Below, piece after piece: positions 30,909 to 41,901 of a stretch of 64,000 nucleotides of DNA. The DNA is from Chaetomium olivaceum (Eukaryota; Ascomycota; Sordariomycetes; Sordariales; Chaetomiaceae). A program made the position numbers and the translations under genes. The DNA lies in assembly GCA_039881045.1 (NCBI GenBank), contig JAYWVB010000037.1, positions 62,001-126,000 on the forward strand, given 5' to 3'. Within the stretch, counting starts at the first letter, position 1, and the number at the start of each line of letters is the position of its first letter. The notes below the pieces were generated by a model, which ran no database searches, was not told where the DNA came from, and saw only the letters and a program-made list of their open reading frames with translations.

Positions 30909-32513
30909 TCATCCCGGGGGACTGCCGGCCAACCCCCCAAAGTCTACCACAGTGTACATCTCCCGTAATGTGTCCAGTTTCTCCAGCAGGTACTCACGAT
31001 GGTGCTTTTGCGTGCGCTCAAAGCCAAAGATGAAGCGCACAAGGAACAAGAAGTCCTCGACGCGGGCGCGGGCCTCCTCCTGCGTCTGCCCGGGCCCGCG
31101 CGGCAGGGCGAGCACGTCAGCCACAGTACTAGTGATTTCAAACAGCTTCTGCAGAATGCCGCTGCCGTGGGTGATGATGCTGGACGCGTGGCGGAGACGG
31201 CTGACGAGCCCACGCAGCTGCGCCGACAGGCGCTGGGCTGGGAAGTGTAGCGAGAAGCCCTCGTGGGCATCGCGTGGCGGCGCCGACCGGAGAAGCCCAT
31301 GAGAGAGGGCGAGCTGCCAGACGAGGGTGCGTAGCCAGAGGCGCGTGACGAACAGGTCGACGTGCTGCTCCTCGCTGAGGGCGCCGGCACCCTGGGCAAC
31401 TAGGTCGTGCGCGGCGTCAGCCGTCTCGGCCTCGTCGGCGTCAAGCTCGGCCTGCTTGCGCTCGATCCACTCGGCCGTGATGGTGGGCGCATCGGGCATG
31501 GCCTGCGTGGTCCAGTGTGCCAGCAGCGGCGGGTCTATGAGCGAGAAGAGCCGGATCAGGCGGTTGAAGCCGACCGTCACGTAAGGCGGCACGTCTGGGT
31601 CCGTAATGGGCAGGCCTGTCCGCAGTGGGACCATGATGCAAGGGAAGCCCGCTACGATGCAGACGAAACGCTCGTGAATGTAGGCCTCCCAGTACATACG
31701 CTGCCGGCGCGAGATTTCATGGCGCGTCAACCCGCAAAGGTTGTCTTCAGAGTATTGGTGTATGTTGAGCATCTGGATCATGGTAATGGAGTCGCGCAGG
31801 CTGGCAAAGGCGCGGTCGAAGCGCTTAAACGCCATGAGCGAACACTCGTTCCACATGCCGGCCATGGCACGCTTGACCGTCAGGGGCATTTCGCTTTGGA
31901 GGTAGTCCGCGTCCGTGTCCCTGCCCATATCGGCTTTGCGGTGCGCCAACAGGCTGTTGTGGACGAGTGAGGTCATCTGAGACGCAATGTCGCCGTGCAT
32001 GGTCCACGATGTCTGTGTGAGATTGATGGTGATGGCGCCAAAGGCGTAGACGAGAGCGGTGTCTTCGTAGCTCGTGTACATGTTTGCGATGGCTGTGCGC
32101 ATTTCGTCGGGTGTCAACACGGGATTGACGGGGTATACCAGTTGCTCGTACTCGGGTAGGAGCCGAAGAAAGAAATCCTGCGAGTAGACGCTGTCGACGA
32201 CTGGGGCCGACTCCAAGCGAGGCGTGATGACATGGCTGGCGTCAAGGATGCCGGCAATGGAGGTGACAGCAGGTTCTGTGTGTGTATTTGCAGCGGCGGA
32301 GGCGGCATTTTCGCTGCCAGTCTTACTGATGGTATTCTTGTTGCGGAGCTGGGCAACGAGATTTCCGCGCACAGCGTGCCTACGCTTACCGGGCGCAGGC
32401 GCGAAGGTGCAGGCAAGATTGAGGTGGGCGCACTGCGCACAAGGTTGCTTGCTGCTGCACTTCACCTTTCGGACGCGGCAGGCATCACAGGCTCTCGAGA
32501 CCTTGGCGCTCAT
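30909..32513 (-). CDS. Zn2Cys6 transcription factor, MAL-activator type
   Basis: I chose the second ATG (32513, MSAKVSRACDACRVRKVKCS) because the zinc cluster begins 9 residues on, as in relatives; an in-frame ATG at 32585 would add 24 residues. The binuclear cluster is CDACRVRKVKCSSKQPC ... CAHLNLAC (CX2CX6CX5CX2CX6C), followed by the basic linker GKRRHAVRGNLVAQLRN. The middle domain has LLPEYEQLVYPVNPVLTPDE, AMAGMWNECSLMAF and RRQRMYWEAYIHERF, the fungal-type regulatory fold of MalR/AmyR-like proteins. It is about 534 aa and intact. Its place beside the permease and maltase genes argues that it activates both in response to maltose in the nucleus. No CGG-N-CCG site was seen in its own upstream region. 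Confidence 0.88.
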   Translation of the reverse strand: MSAKVSRACDACRVRKVKCSSKQPCAQCAHLNLACTFAPAPGKRRHAVRGNLVAQLRNKNTISKTGSENAASAAANTHTEPAVTSIAGILDASHVITPRLESAPVVDSVYSQDFFLRLLPEYEQLVYPVNPVLTPDEMRTAIANMYTSYEDTALVYAFGAITINLTQTSWTMHGDIASQMTSLVHNSLLAHRKADMGRDTDADYLQSEMPLTVKRAMAGMWNECSLMAFKRFDRAFASLRDSITMIQMLNIHQYSEDNLCGLTRHEISRRQRMYWEAYIHERFVCIVAGFPCIMVPLRTGLPITDPDVPPYVTVGFNRLIRLFSLIDPPLLAHWTTQAMPDAPTITAEWIERKQAELDADEAETADAAHDLVAQGAGALSEEQHVDLFVTRLWLRTLVWQLALSHGLLRSAPPRDAHEGFSLHFPAQRLSAQLRGLVSRLRHASSIITHGSGILQKLFEITSTVADVLALPRGPGQTQEEARARVEDFLFLVRFIFGFERTQKHHREYLLEKLDTLREMYTVVDFGGLAGSPPG

Positions 32514-32585
32514 GATACTCGCTAATAGGGGCCGACCAGACGGGTCGTGACTCGTAAGGAAACGTAGAGGTTTAGAGTGCTGCAC

Positions 32586-33740
32586 ACAGGCGTCACCGAG
32601 GAGTCATGGCGAACTTTGCCCGGGCTTGCTGGTGATGCAGGCGGAGCTTTCGTCTTGGCGAGGGACCATTTATTGATCACATGTAATTGAAGGTGCGATG
32701 CGGCGCACTGCATGCGTGACTTGCGAGGCGTGATGCCGCGTGAAGGTGGAGAGGTTTGTGGTTCAAGTTCTCCAATCCCAGGTTGGGTCAAAATCCGGGG
32801 AACGCTCCTCTCTTTTCAGCGCTTGTCTTGAAAACGTTAGCGCCGGAGAACTCCCCGGCGTCCAAGCAACAGATCGTTCCTCCGACTTTGCCTCACCGAT
32901 ACAATATTTCAGCCGGTCCTCGCCTCTCAAGCAGAAATGTCGGCCAGACATGGAACAGACTTTGGCTATAGATTTTCTGAGAACACTAGCCGTCTATGGC
33001 ATAGCATGAGGAGAGGCCTAAAACAAGCGGTCCCCGAAGTCTCGGACTTAACGGGATGCCTTCAATGTTTATAGTGTTTAGTCGAGCAGGGAGTGTGTTA
33101 TACCACCGCCGGGCCAGAGGCACGCCCGCCTGGCCAGTACCTGTTTATATTGAACCGACGCTTACCATAAGTAATAGCACGCTGTTGTAAAACTTGCTGA
33201 ACGAGTCGCGGCCACATCTAGGTAGGACACAAGGAATGGAATGTAGCCTGAGAATTACGAGCAACTGTGTAGTGTAGGCGCCTAGCCGAGAAAGGTCCTA
33301 CGGATCCAAGTGCTTGTCTGAGTACATGGAGGTGCTATAAATATGGTTAGCACAAGCGTCCTTATGGTCAATATTGATACCAAAATTGGGAGGTTATATA
33401 GCTGGGTAAATTGGGTTTCTCCCTACGAAGCTGTATTCTCAGACACGGGCCTCGCGTCCGCTAATTCATTAGCCAGGGGAAAATGACACCATCGTTGTGC
33501 ACTGCCAGCTCGGCCTTGGCCCATTTTCCGCATGACGAGCTCGAATACTTCGTGGTCGATATACATAAGTTGGTCCATATACATGAGCTAGCTTTGGCGC
33601 CCGCACTCCTTGCAAGGTATGCTCCGCTAAGTCATCTGCTAAGCTTTTGTCGACTGGCAAAACTCTCGCCTGGGTGTTTGTAATGGCTAGGAAAGAGAAT
33701 TATAAGAGCGATAAATTGCTGTCTACCAGAACGCGCAACT
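32586..33740. other. Intergenic, about 1.15 kb
   Basis: This is the promoter side of the MAL regulator and the 3' flank of the GH51 gene. From about 33050 it becomes AT-richer. No gene or operator is recognised. Confidence 0.5.
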
Positions 33741-36064
33741 TCACTTCTTCCGCGGACGGCATGGGGCCTTGATTCTCTCAGAGGTCTCGAGAACGGCAAC
33801 GCTTAGCGGCGGAAGACTGAAATCGAACACTCCACCCGGCCCTGCAGACAGCTCAGAGTGCGTCTCCTTAACGACATTCACCTGAGTGAATGGGTCATTA
33901 TAGCCATACGGGTCAGCGGGTCCGGTAAGAACCGTCAGCTTTGCCGTTGCCCCCTTCTTCGTGATTCCGTCGAACCTGAGCGAGACCGGCACGGACTCGG
34001 TTGAGTTGTACACGCTAGCCTTAAAGATTCCGGTGCCTGCGGCACTTTGCCCCGCGACGTAGTAGAGGGGATCGAAATTGGGCTTCCCGGGTGGCGCTGA
34101 CACCGGGAGTGTGGTCTTGATGATGTGGCTTGCGAGTAACTGTGGGCACGCTGAATGTAAGCACCGCGTGATACCAAGTTAGCCAGGGTTATTGTGACTT
34201 ACCCGCCAGACATACCAGCTCGTGGAGAGCGTGGTAAGTGCTGGATCAGCTGCGTGCTGGATTATCGTGATGCTCCACTGCCACTTGTTCATGTTGCGGA
34301 GGATTGGGGCCTATACGGGCGTCAGCTATGGGACTCTGAACCGGCGCGAGTGCAAAGATGACTGACGAAGGCTGCGCCGAGAATTCTGTCTGCATTCCTC
34401 TCAGCACTGATCAAGAAAATCCCTTCTGCGACACTGCCCCCCCACCACGGGAAGGGCATGAGTAGGCCTTCCCATTTGATTCCCCCGTTGGGGTGCACCG
34501 AAGAAGCTTCTCCTGTTGGCTTGTTAGTAATGCCAAATCACCGCCGCGGTGAGCCAAGTTTTGCGTGTTTGCATACCAATCAATGTCATATTGTCCTTGG
34601 TCAACCCATCGAGCTTATTGAAATCCGTAACAAACTCATCCGGCGTGAGGTATGGGTGCCAGTCACCGGCGACCCCCTTTGGGATCACCATGTCATCAAA
34701 AATTGATGGGGACGAAATGAGCTGGATATGCGGATATTTCTCCTCGAACGCCTTTTTGAAGGCCGGGAATCGATACTCCTTGTATGACTCGAAACCGGCG
34801 GGCCGGCCAGCGAGCCAGTCCTCATTGCCGATCTCGACGTATTTAATGTTCCACGGCTTCGGGTAGCCAAGCGAGGCCCGGACAGCACCCCATTTTGTGG
34901 TGTTGGCATCGCCCGTCAGAAACTCGAGCTCGTCGAGGGCATATTGAACTGCCCACCCAATCTCGGATTCAGGGAGGAAGTTTCCGTCAAGGGAGAGACC
35001 AGCCCAGACACCAAGAACTGCGACGTGTTAGCTGCTGCTGTCTTATTCTGGGAAACTTAGGCGGCATACTCGGCTCGAGGTTCATATCCTCGCACCACTC
35101 CAAGTACTCGATGATGCCCAGCCCGTTCGTCATCTGGTACTCCCACACACCAGCCATGCCTGGCCGGTCCTTTAGGGGCCCAATCGTTTCATTCCACTTG
35201 TAGAACGAGTTGAGAGTGTTGCCTTCGAGAGCATTGCCACCAGGAAATCGAAGGAATGTCTACATCCCGTCAGTTCAGAGTTTACACGGGTGGTGTAGCA
35301 GTAACCCTACCGGCTTCAGCCCAGCAAGCGCCTCTGCAATGTCCACGCGTAACCCGTTCTTCCGGTCCTTGTACGTTGGCGGGAACAAGCTAATCAGATT
35401 CAGGTCCAGAGAGCCGTCCTTCAACCCCTAAGAACTGTGTTAACTTTGTCCCTCGCATCGTTAATGCTAATGGAACTCTTACCCCAGCATCGAATTCAAG
35501 AACAAAAGTGTTGTTGCTGTTTGGCGCATTCTTCGTAGGGACAAGTTCAAACTGCTTTTCTGTCCACTCGCTCGTGCTCGAACCGCTGATCTTGGCCGTC
35601 CCAAAAACCTCGCCGGTAATCGCACTCTTCAAGCTGGCCCGGAAATCCCCCTTATACGTGCCCCGCACCCAGAAGCTTCCAGTGTACTTCTGCATTCACG
35701 TCCATTCCCCAGAAGCCGGCATTTGAAAGCCCAACTTTCCCTTCTTCTTTCCATCACGCGGTGCCACATTCACCGAGTACGGCAGTGCCGCGGAGAGAGG
35801 GGTAGAAAGCTTTTTCAGGGAGAGCACGGCATCATGAACGGGCGACCACCCGTCAAGATTGGAGGGGTATTTCTCACTGCCTTGGAAGGCGCGGTTACGG
35901 ATCAGTTCGGCGTAGATGCCTCCGTCTCCCGAGTTGTTGATATCCTCGTGCAAGAAACCATACATGTGCGGGGTGGTGGCGTTCCCGCCCGTCGAGCGAA
36001 CCACCATTTCAATGGCAAGGCTGGGTGCCGAGACGGCGAGGAGGAGAAGGGCGTGGAGCCTCAT
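33741..36064 (-). CDS. GH51 alpha-L-arabinofuranosidase, secreted, 7 exons, in-frame stop
   Basis: It removes arabinose side chains from hemicellulose outside the cell. The start MRLHALLLLAVSAPSLAIEM carries a signal peptide, then MYGFLHEDINNSGDGGIYAE, the GH51 N-terminus. Introns: 35482-35428, 35310-35260, 35069-35018, 34576-34513, 34366-34311 and 34202-34140, all GT-AG. Exons join in frame through TFLRFPGGNALEGN, YQMTNGLGIIEYLEWCEDMN, YVEIGNEDW (acid/base E), SSPSIFDD, a MTLIGEASSVHP region holding the probable nucleophile E, and FLISAERNADRILGAAF. It ends GGVFDFSLPPLSVAVLETSE...KK at 33741. The only defect is TGA at 35696-35698, within GEWT-stop-MQKYTGSFWVRG, best explained by one or two small indels because sequence on both sides is conserved. 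Confidence 0.9.
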
Positions 36065-37957
36065 GGTGACAGAAAGGGCGCGCACTGAGACGAACGGCGT
36101 CCAGGAACAGAAAGGGTGTCGGGAGGGTGATTCTGGATTCACCGGGTTACTTGGGGTTGCTATAAGTACAGTACCGTACCTCCCCTAGCGTTACATCTCC
36201 CCTTGTGCGAAATTCGATGAACCTGGTTCTCGGGTCTTGGCCCCAGTGTTTAGGCTAATACTTTGGGACTCCATGACTCCATGCGGCCATCCCGTACCTT
36301 AGCCAAGGCTGGGTCGCGGCTGCGAGGCAGAAAATAGCCTCTATGTACAATGACCCCTGCGGCGAGTGTGTATTCTGCTAAGCGCGCCAATGCCATCAAT
36401 TGGAAATGCACTACGCGAGCTCAGTCGATGAACTCGATGGTGAATGACTTACCCGTAAAGGGCAGGTCGAGCGGGGATCACTTTTGTCGTCGCGGTCTTG
36501 TTGACCAGGGCCACACATCGCTCGAAGCGAAGCAGGGATACACTGGTGACCGAACTCTGAATTTCAGCGTAAGCGACCATATCTCGTAAACAGCCTTATT
36601 TTTTCTCCATGAATCAAGAAACGGGAACCCGCGCAATTCTGACGGCCCGCGCCCGAAGTTACACCTAGGTACTCTGCAAGTTAGAGTCTGGCAACAAGGT
36701 CGAGCTCTGGCGTGCCCACGAGCGCAGCATATGTGGAGAACGTAACCTTCAAGGTAATCCGCTGTCAGTTGATGACTATTAACTCAAAAGGACAGGAGCG
36801 CCCACTCCGCAGCACTCACCTCACCCTGCTCGACGGTGGGCTCCAGGGTCCGCTGTTTGAGTACCGATAACCTGCATATTGTAGATTCCGGTGAATACCT
36901 AGGTATCTTTTAAGATTTTATCGGCGAGTTACTTGGAAGATGAAGGACGAGCGAAACGCGTGGCCAGGTGCTGTGTGGAGACGTCGACCGCGAGCTGACA
37001 AAGGGGCTAGACCTTTACGAGAGCATTCCTGGTCCGCAGATAATTGTATGTGGTAGCAATTACTGTGCTGGCAGAAGCTAATTATGTAAAGACGTGGTGG
37101 TCTGTTAGATAGCCGCAAACGACCTCTATCAATAATATTACAATCTCTCGTCAAGAGCAGCAGCTCAGCCTCATGCTTCCCAGGCCTGGATTTTCGGGTC
37201 GCAAATCCTCAGTAAACGCCACATTTAGGTATTTATCCAGGTTCGGCTTTGTGTTACCCTAACTCTGGGTGCCAAAGGAACACTCGATCCGAGAATAGGC
37301 AAAGCCGATAGCTTAGAGCGAAGTCGGCATCTTCTTGCGCTCTGTCAGGATCGAACGAGGGCGTGCCAGCACTACTTTGGGTCGTGAGTACAAGGCGGCA
37401 TCCAGAGGATATCATCAACATTCACCTTTATTCATACGGCAATTGAACCTAGATACAACGACTGTGACTTCTGACACCATTCGGCGTCAAGCCTCCAGCT
37501 AATGGTTGCAGTGGAAAAGCCCGGCGGCCAACCGGGTCGGTTGCCTGTTGCCCGGGATGAGATGAGAAGCCGTCGCGAGTATGCCGCTCAAGAAGGGTGC
37601 GGACACCGAAGCGAAGGGTCCAGATGTCGGGCGGGCGTTGATATAAGATATTGTTTCGCATGGCCACTGGCAGTCGCTTTTCAAGAGATAACTGTTTTTT
37701 GGCGACGAATGCACTGTGTAATTTGCATGCTAAGTATTGACCTAGCAGAAGAAGACTGAATGGCAAGCTAAAAATAAATGGCAGCGAGTGGATGAAATCA
37801 ACCTGAATGACTGCCTGGGCCCAAGAGACAGCATCAAAAGCGACAAAAAGGAATGAGCGGATGGCCACTAGTGACCCCATTGTGACACATTAGCGAATGC
37901 TCAGTGCCACTTTACCAACTTCCCGACACTCCTTCACTTCTAGTCACCTTTTGCCTC
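36065..37957. other. Intergenic, about 1.9 kb
   Basis: It holds the GH51 promoter at the left. An open frame at 37449-37880 (minus) has one hydrophobic stretch but no other support. No RNA gene or repeat is recognised. Confidence 0.5.
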
Positions 37958-38751
37958 TTAAGCCTTCACGGTGCACTTCTTCCACTGAATGTAGCAGATC
38001 TGTTTGAACTTGAGATCCGTCGAGTCGACCTAGTTTAAGAGAGAATCAGTAAACGTTGGCATCTACCCACGCGTGTGGCAATTACCACAACGTCTCCAGC
38101 GTATTAGAGCAGCAGATGTGAGGGTATTTACCGTCATCAGAGCAGGTTTCTGGGAGTCCAGGGGCGTCAGGCGGACTTCGGAGTTGATGTTGAGCAGGCC
38201 CTCAACTCCGCACGGCGACCAGGGGACAACAGTCTCTACGCCGAACACGTCCGTCTTGAGGTAATTGTCATCGTACGGGCCGTAGATGGTCTTCGTGCTA
38301 GAGATCTGTTTGGCATTCAGCACATGCACTTTTAAGCTGTGGGTATGGCAAAAAGACGTACCTGGTGCGAGTCACCAGAAAAGTAGTAGGTTGCCTTGCA
38401 GGTGCCTTTATCACCGCGAGGGATGTTGGCGTAGCCACGGTAGTCGGCCTTGAAGATCGAAAACTGCCAGCCCTGAGGGTACTTGAGCTTGACGTTGAGC
38501 TGGCAGTTTCGGCGGTGGTGCGTCGGGGTGATGCCTGGGCCAGCCTGCGCAACGAATTTGTCGTAGAGAAGCGTCAGAGTCGTCAGATCAGACGACAGCT
38601 GACCCGCAACCGAGCCGGCCGGGCAGCCGGAGCCCGCAAAGGCGACTCCTTTAATTTCAACCTCGTGGCCGCTTGGGCCATCCCGCTCTGCGATGGCGGG
38701 GGCGCCAACAGCGACGCCTGCGAAAAAGGCAATGATGTTGCAGAGCTTCAT
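37958..38751 (-). CDS. DUF4360-type small secreted protein (3 exons)
   Basis: Exon 1 (38751-38362) starts MKLCNIIAFFAGVAVGAPAI, a signal peptide, then VEIKGVAFAGSGCPAGSVAG, LTLLYDKFVAQAGPGITPTH, RRNCQLNVKLKYPQGWQFSI and KGTCKATYYFSGDSHQ. Intron 38361-38306 leads to exon 2 (38305-38133, plus the base at 38132) with STKTIYGPYDDNYLKTD, VVPWSPCG and LNINSEVRLTPLD. Intron 38131-38030 leads to exon 3 (38029-37958): VDSTDLKFKQICYIQWKKCT-VKA. The order of conserved cysteines and the WSPCG...LNIN block are those of the DUF4360 family of secreted fungal proteins of unknown function. Total is about 211 aa, normal for the family. No frame break. Confidence 0.88.
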
Positions 38752-39140
38752 ATTGGGGAGAACGATGAGTACGAGAACAGGGCAGGTTGGTGTTGTTGAT
38801 GCTGATGTCGTGGTTATTGGAGACTAAGTTATGTGAGCTTGGATGTCTATGCCAGAGATGCTCCTTCACCGCCGACTTATACTTTTTCTAGCTTTCCTAA
38901 TTGTCTAAAAGCTCCCTGACATGGGATGAGGTGTTTCTGGTTGGCGCCCAATGAAGCGGGTGGACGTGTTTCTTGTCAGCCGCAAGAGACGTCGTTATGA
39001 CGTATCTCCGATAGAAGACGCATGCATCAATAACATAACAACTGCTGTTGTGATAGGCTGCTAAGCATAGACATACGAGATGATAGGGCGTCTTTGAGTT
39101 GGCACCGCCCAGTCCTGGGATTTACTAGCCCTGTTGGCGT
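38752..39140. other. Upstream region of the DUF4360-type gene
   Basis: No gene was seen. The tandem repeats start at its right end. Confidence 0.5.
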
Positions 39141-39401
39141 TGAGGAATCTCCGATGCGGCTGAGGAGTTTCCGACGGGTTACGGAGGTGCCCAACGAGGT
39201 TGTGTTGACCATGGCCTGATTTTGCTTTTGGGGGCTCTGACCTAGTCATGCTCACAGTGGTTAAGGAGTGTCCGACGGGCTGAGGAGTTCCGACGGGCTG
39301 AGGAGGTCTTCAACAACATTGTGTTGACCGTGGCCTGATTTTACGTTTGCGGTCCCTGACCCAGTACCACTAACGGGGGCTGAGGAGTGTCCGACGCGCT
39401 G
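39141..39401 (+). repeat. About 120-bp tandem repeats, diverged (2.2 copies)
   Basis: Units start at 39141 (TGAGGAATCTCCGATGCGGC), 39262 (TAAGGAGTGTCCGACGGGCT) and 39381 (TGAGGAGTGTCCGACGCGCT). Each contains GGAG..TCCGACGGG, a TGTGTTGACCnTGGCCTGAT block and a CTGACCyAGT end. The copies differ by scattered substitutions and small indels, so they are old. No protein reading is conserved between copies. Confidence 0.85.
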
Positions 39402-39810
39402 TGTCGGAACCCATCTATCAGGCATTGCTCGCCTCGTGCCTCCGTGCGGGACTCAAGAAGATGACGGAGCACACACAGACGAGAGGGAGGGTTGGCTGCG
39501 CACGCAGCAGGCGAGTGGTCAAACCATAGACCTGCGCCCAGAAAATACGCTGTTTGTACTTGACCATCATTCGCTGAATGGTAGCTCGGTGAGCTCTATT
39601 ACGAACTGTGGCGTCCGGGCGTGGCTGGCCGAGCCACCAACCAATTCATGCAAGGAGAAGAGTAGGGTCAAGGCTTCGGAATACTCGCTGACTCCCACCC
39701 TCGCCGGAGAAAACGTGGGTACATCTCATTCATTTGGGAAACGCCGGCATTTGCCGTCCCACGGCTGCGAAACCCAGCGAAGCAAATACATGTGTCAATT
39801 CAGGATGTGC

Positions 39811-40064
39811 CTGACCTAGTTTCTCGCTGCGAGGTATCGGGCAGGGGGCTGGAGAGTGCCCAATACGATATCTTGTCGACCACGTCTACTTTCCTTTCCT
39901 AGCTGTATCTAACCTGGACCTGGCTGCGAGGTATCGGGCAGGGAGCTGTAGAGTGCCCAATAGTGGCTGTGTCGGCGCTGATATTTCCTCGACCTATTTT
40001 CGGGCTCTGTCTGACCGAGTTCCAACTGCGGGGTATGGGGCGGCTGGCTGAGAGCTGGATCTAC
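39811..40064 (+). repeat. About 100-bp tandem repeats, diverged (2.5 copies)
   Basis: Units start at 39811 (CTGACCTAGTTTCTCGCTGC), 39909 (CTAACCTGGACCTGGCTGCG) and 40011 (CTGACCGAGTTCCAACTGCG). The best conserved core is GCTGCGAGGTATCGGGCAGG followed by GAGTGCCCAATA. The CTGACCyAGT start also ends the units of the 120-bp array 400 bp upstream, so the two arrays may be related. Confidence 0.85.
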
Positions 40065-40254
40065 CGGGCAAGCGAAGGGGTTGAAGAGGATATGGGAATG
40101 GAGGACGTGGGTGCTTGGTCTTCTTCTCACGCACAAGGTTGCGTTCGCTGCTCGTAAATAGCTGACGATCTTTTTTCCTTCTGAATTTTCTTGGTAAATC
40201 TATCGGCAGGACTTTCTACATTTTCCGCTCATCGGGGTTTGTTCTAGTCGTACT

Positions 40255-40800
40255 TTAACACCTTTTTCCTCGTCTGAAAACGACGTGCTCGCGTGTGACA
40301 AAAGCAGGCGGAACCAATTCCAATACGGCCGTGAGCTTGGTGCCGGTGGCGCCCCCGAGGCGGACGTGGACATCCCACAGCGCGGCAGCCCCCGCCCCAT
40401 TGGCCTGGATATTCCACATCATGAGTACAACGCCCGACGTTGGGCTCTTGCTCGTTAGGAGCAGATCCCGGATTTCGACCGTGCCGACGTCTCCCTCGTT
40501 GCCAACCTTAAGCATGACGACGGGCTAGCTCGCGTCAGCGAACCGATCGCCGTTGGCGGTAAATTGAGACCAGGATCTCTCCCACGATCTTGGTATCCTT
40601 GGGGATAGTGACTGTATCCTTCCAGATATAGGTACCGGCATTGATCAAGATGATCTTGCTGACGTCTCTGACGTCTATGTACTTGTTGAAAGTAGCCGGT
40701 ATTATTGCCGTATCGTCCGTCGAGCCGTCGCCCTTGACGCCTTCGCTTTTAAGGCTTATAAAATCGGCCGCCGGCTTGTCCTTATACTAGTTATTCTTCC
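40255..40800 (-). pseudogene. GH55 exo-beta-1,3-glucanase relic (fragment)
   Basis: Reading leftwards, one frame shows GVKGDGSTDDTAIIPATFNK, then IILINAGTYIWKDTVTIPKD and TKIVGEI, the first beta-helix of GH55 glucanases. A frame shift and a TAG (near 40528) follow within WSQFTANGDRFADAS-stop-PVV. The next frame continues MLKVGNEGDVGTVEIRDLLL, VLMMWNIQANGAGAAALWDV and HVRLGGATGTKL, then degenerates before a stop at 40255. Both ends of a normal gene of about 750 codons are missing. It is clearly a dead fragment, not a sequencing artefact. Confidence 0.8.
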
Positions 40801-41901
40801 CGTCAACGTATAGTGCCACCTCGAGTACTACAACTATAGGTCCTAGTCCTCCTCAACCTTCTCTGGCTCACCTCCTTGCCTTCGCATTGAAGACATTCCT
40901 CTACTATACATTGCCTTTGGTGGCTACCCGTCCCTTTAATGTCCTGATGGAGGGCAACCAGACCGCCGACGGAACTAAGTGACTTCATTGTGGTATCTTC
41001 TTGCGAAACAATCGTTGGTGGGATCATCAATCCCTGTCGCCGTCGTCCCTGGCTTGTTCCAACCGGAGCTCCACCTCCTTCCAACGGTTGGTGTGTGTTT
41101 ATGGCCGTCGCCGCCAAAGTTGGTTTAGTTTCGGTCTCTTTAGCGCCGTCGCCCTTGACCTGTTCGAGGCGAAGCTTCTCCAGTTCATTCAGACGGTTCC
41201 GGTATATTTATGACTGTCGAGGCTGTTCGCCTCCGGTATCGGCGGTTGGGCCCGGTGGTCTTGAGAGCTTCAACTAAGAACACCGGGAAGCAGCGAAAAG
41301 GCGAGAAGGTTGTCGGAAAGCTCGTATCTACGAGCGTCACAAGTAAGTTCCATATCCCAGTAGTTCTTAACGAGTGTCTGCGAATTACCGGACCCCTTCA
41401 CATCTTCTTGGAGGCACTAGCCCGCCATTATGCTTCCGAGAGAGTCAGCGATCAAACTCTTGGATGGCCGAATGGGCAAACACGTGTGTTTTAGATCTGC
41501 ACGACCGTCGCGGAGAACGCTGTCAAGTCTTTGAGTAATCGAATTCGGTGACGATGTTGCTGATGTAAACGAGGAATCAAAGAGAAGCGGCCCTGCCGCT
41601 TTTGTTGGGTGAGCGGAGTGAGCGAGCACTTCCAGGACTGGCTTACTACGGCTGACAGAAATTCAGGAACCTCAATGATATATCATGCATGATTTGTGCT
41701 CGCGGATATGGAATCTGGTCGAATTTCGCTTTCCAAAGGGGCAACCAAACTTGAAATGTGGGAGGTGTGTCGGTATTAGGGGCATGAAACCACCCAGGAC
41801 AGATATTGCAATAGCACCGAGAAAGCTGCAAGCTGAGCATAAATTTAGTGGCCTTCTCTGCTGTACACGCGCCGTGCTAATGAAGAGAGATTCGGCGCAT
41901 T
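40801..41901. other. Intergenic, about 1.1 kb
   Basis: It may contain further unrecognisable GH55 relic sequence near 40800-40900. Otherwise I see no gene or repeat. Confidence 0.45.

Noticed and set aside
35680..35730. A 47-nt intron (GTTGGG...CAG) to bypass the GH51 stop
   Set aside because: It would remove the conserved LGFQMPASGEW segment and has a poor donor and no branch site.
37449..37880. 143-codon minus-strand frame with a hydrophobic stretch
   Set aside because: No conserved motif, odd composition after residue 70, no promoter or intron support. It is not better than other chance frames in the gap.
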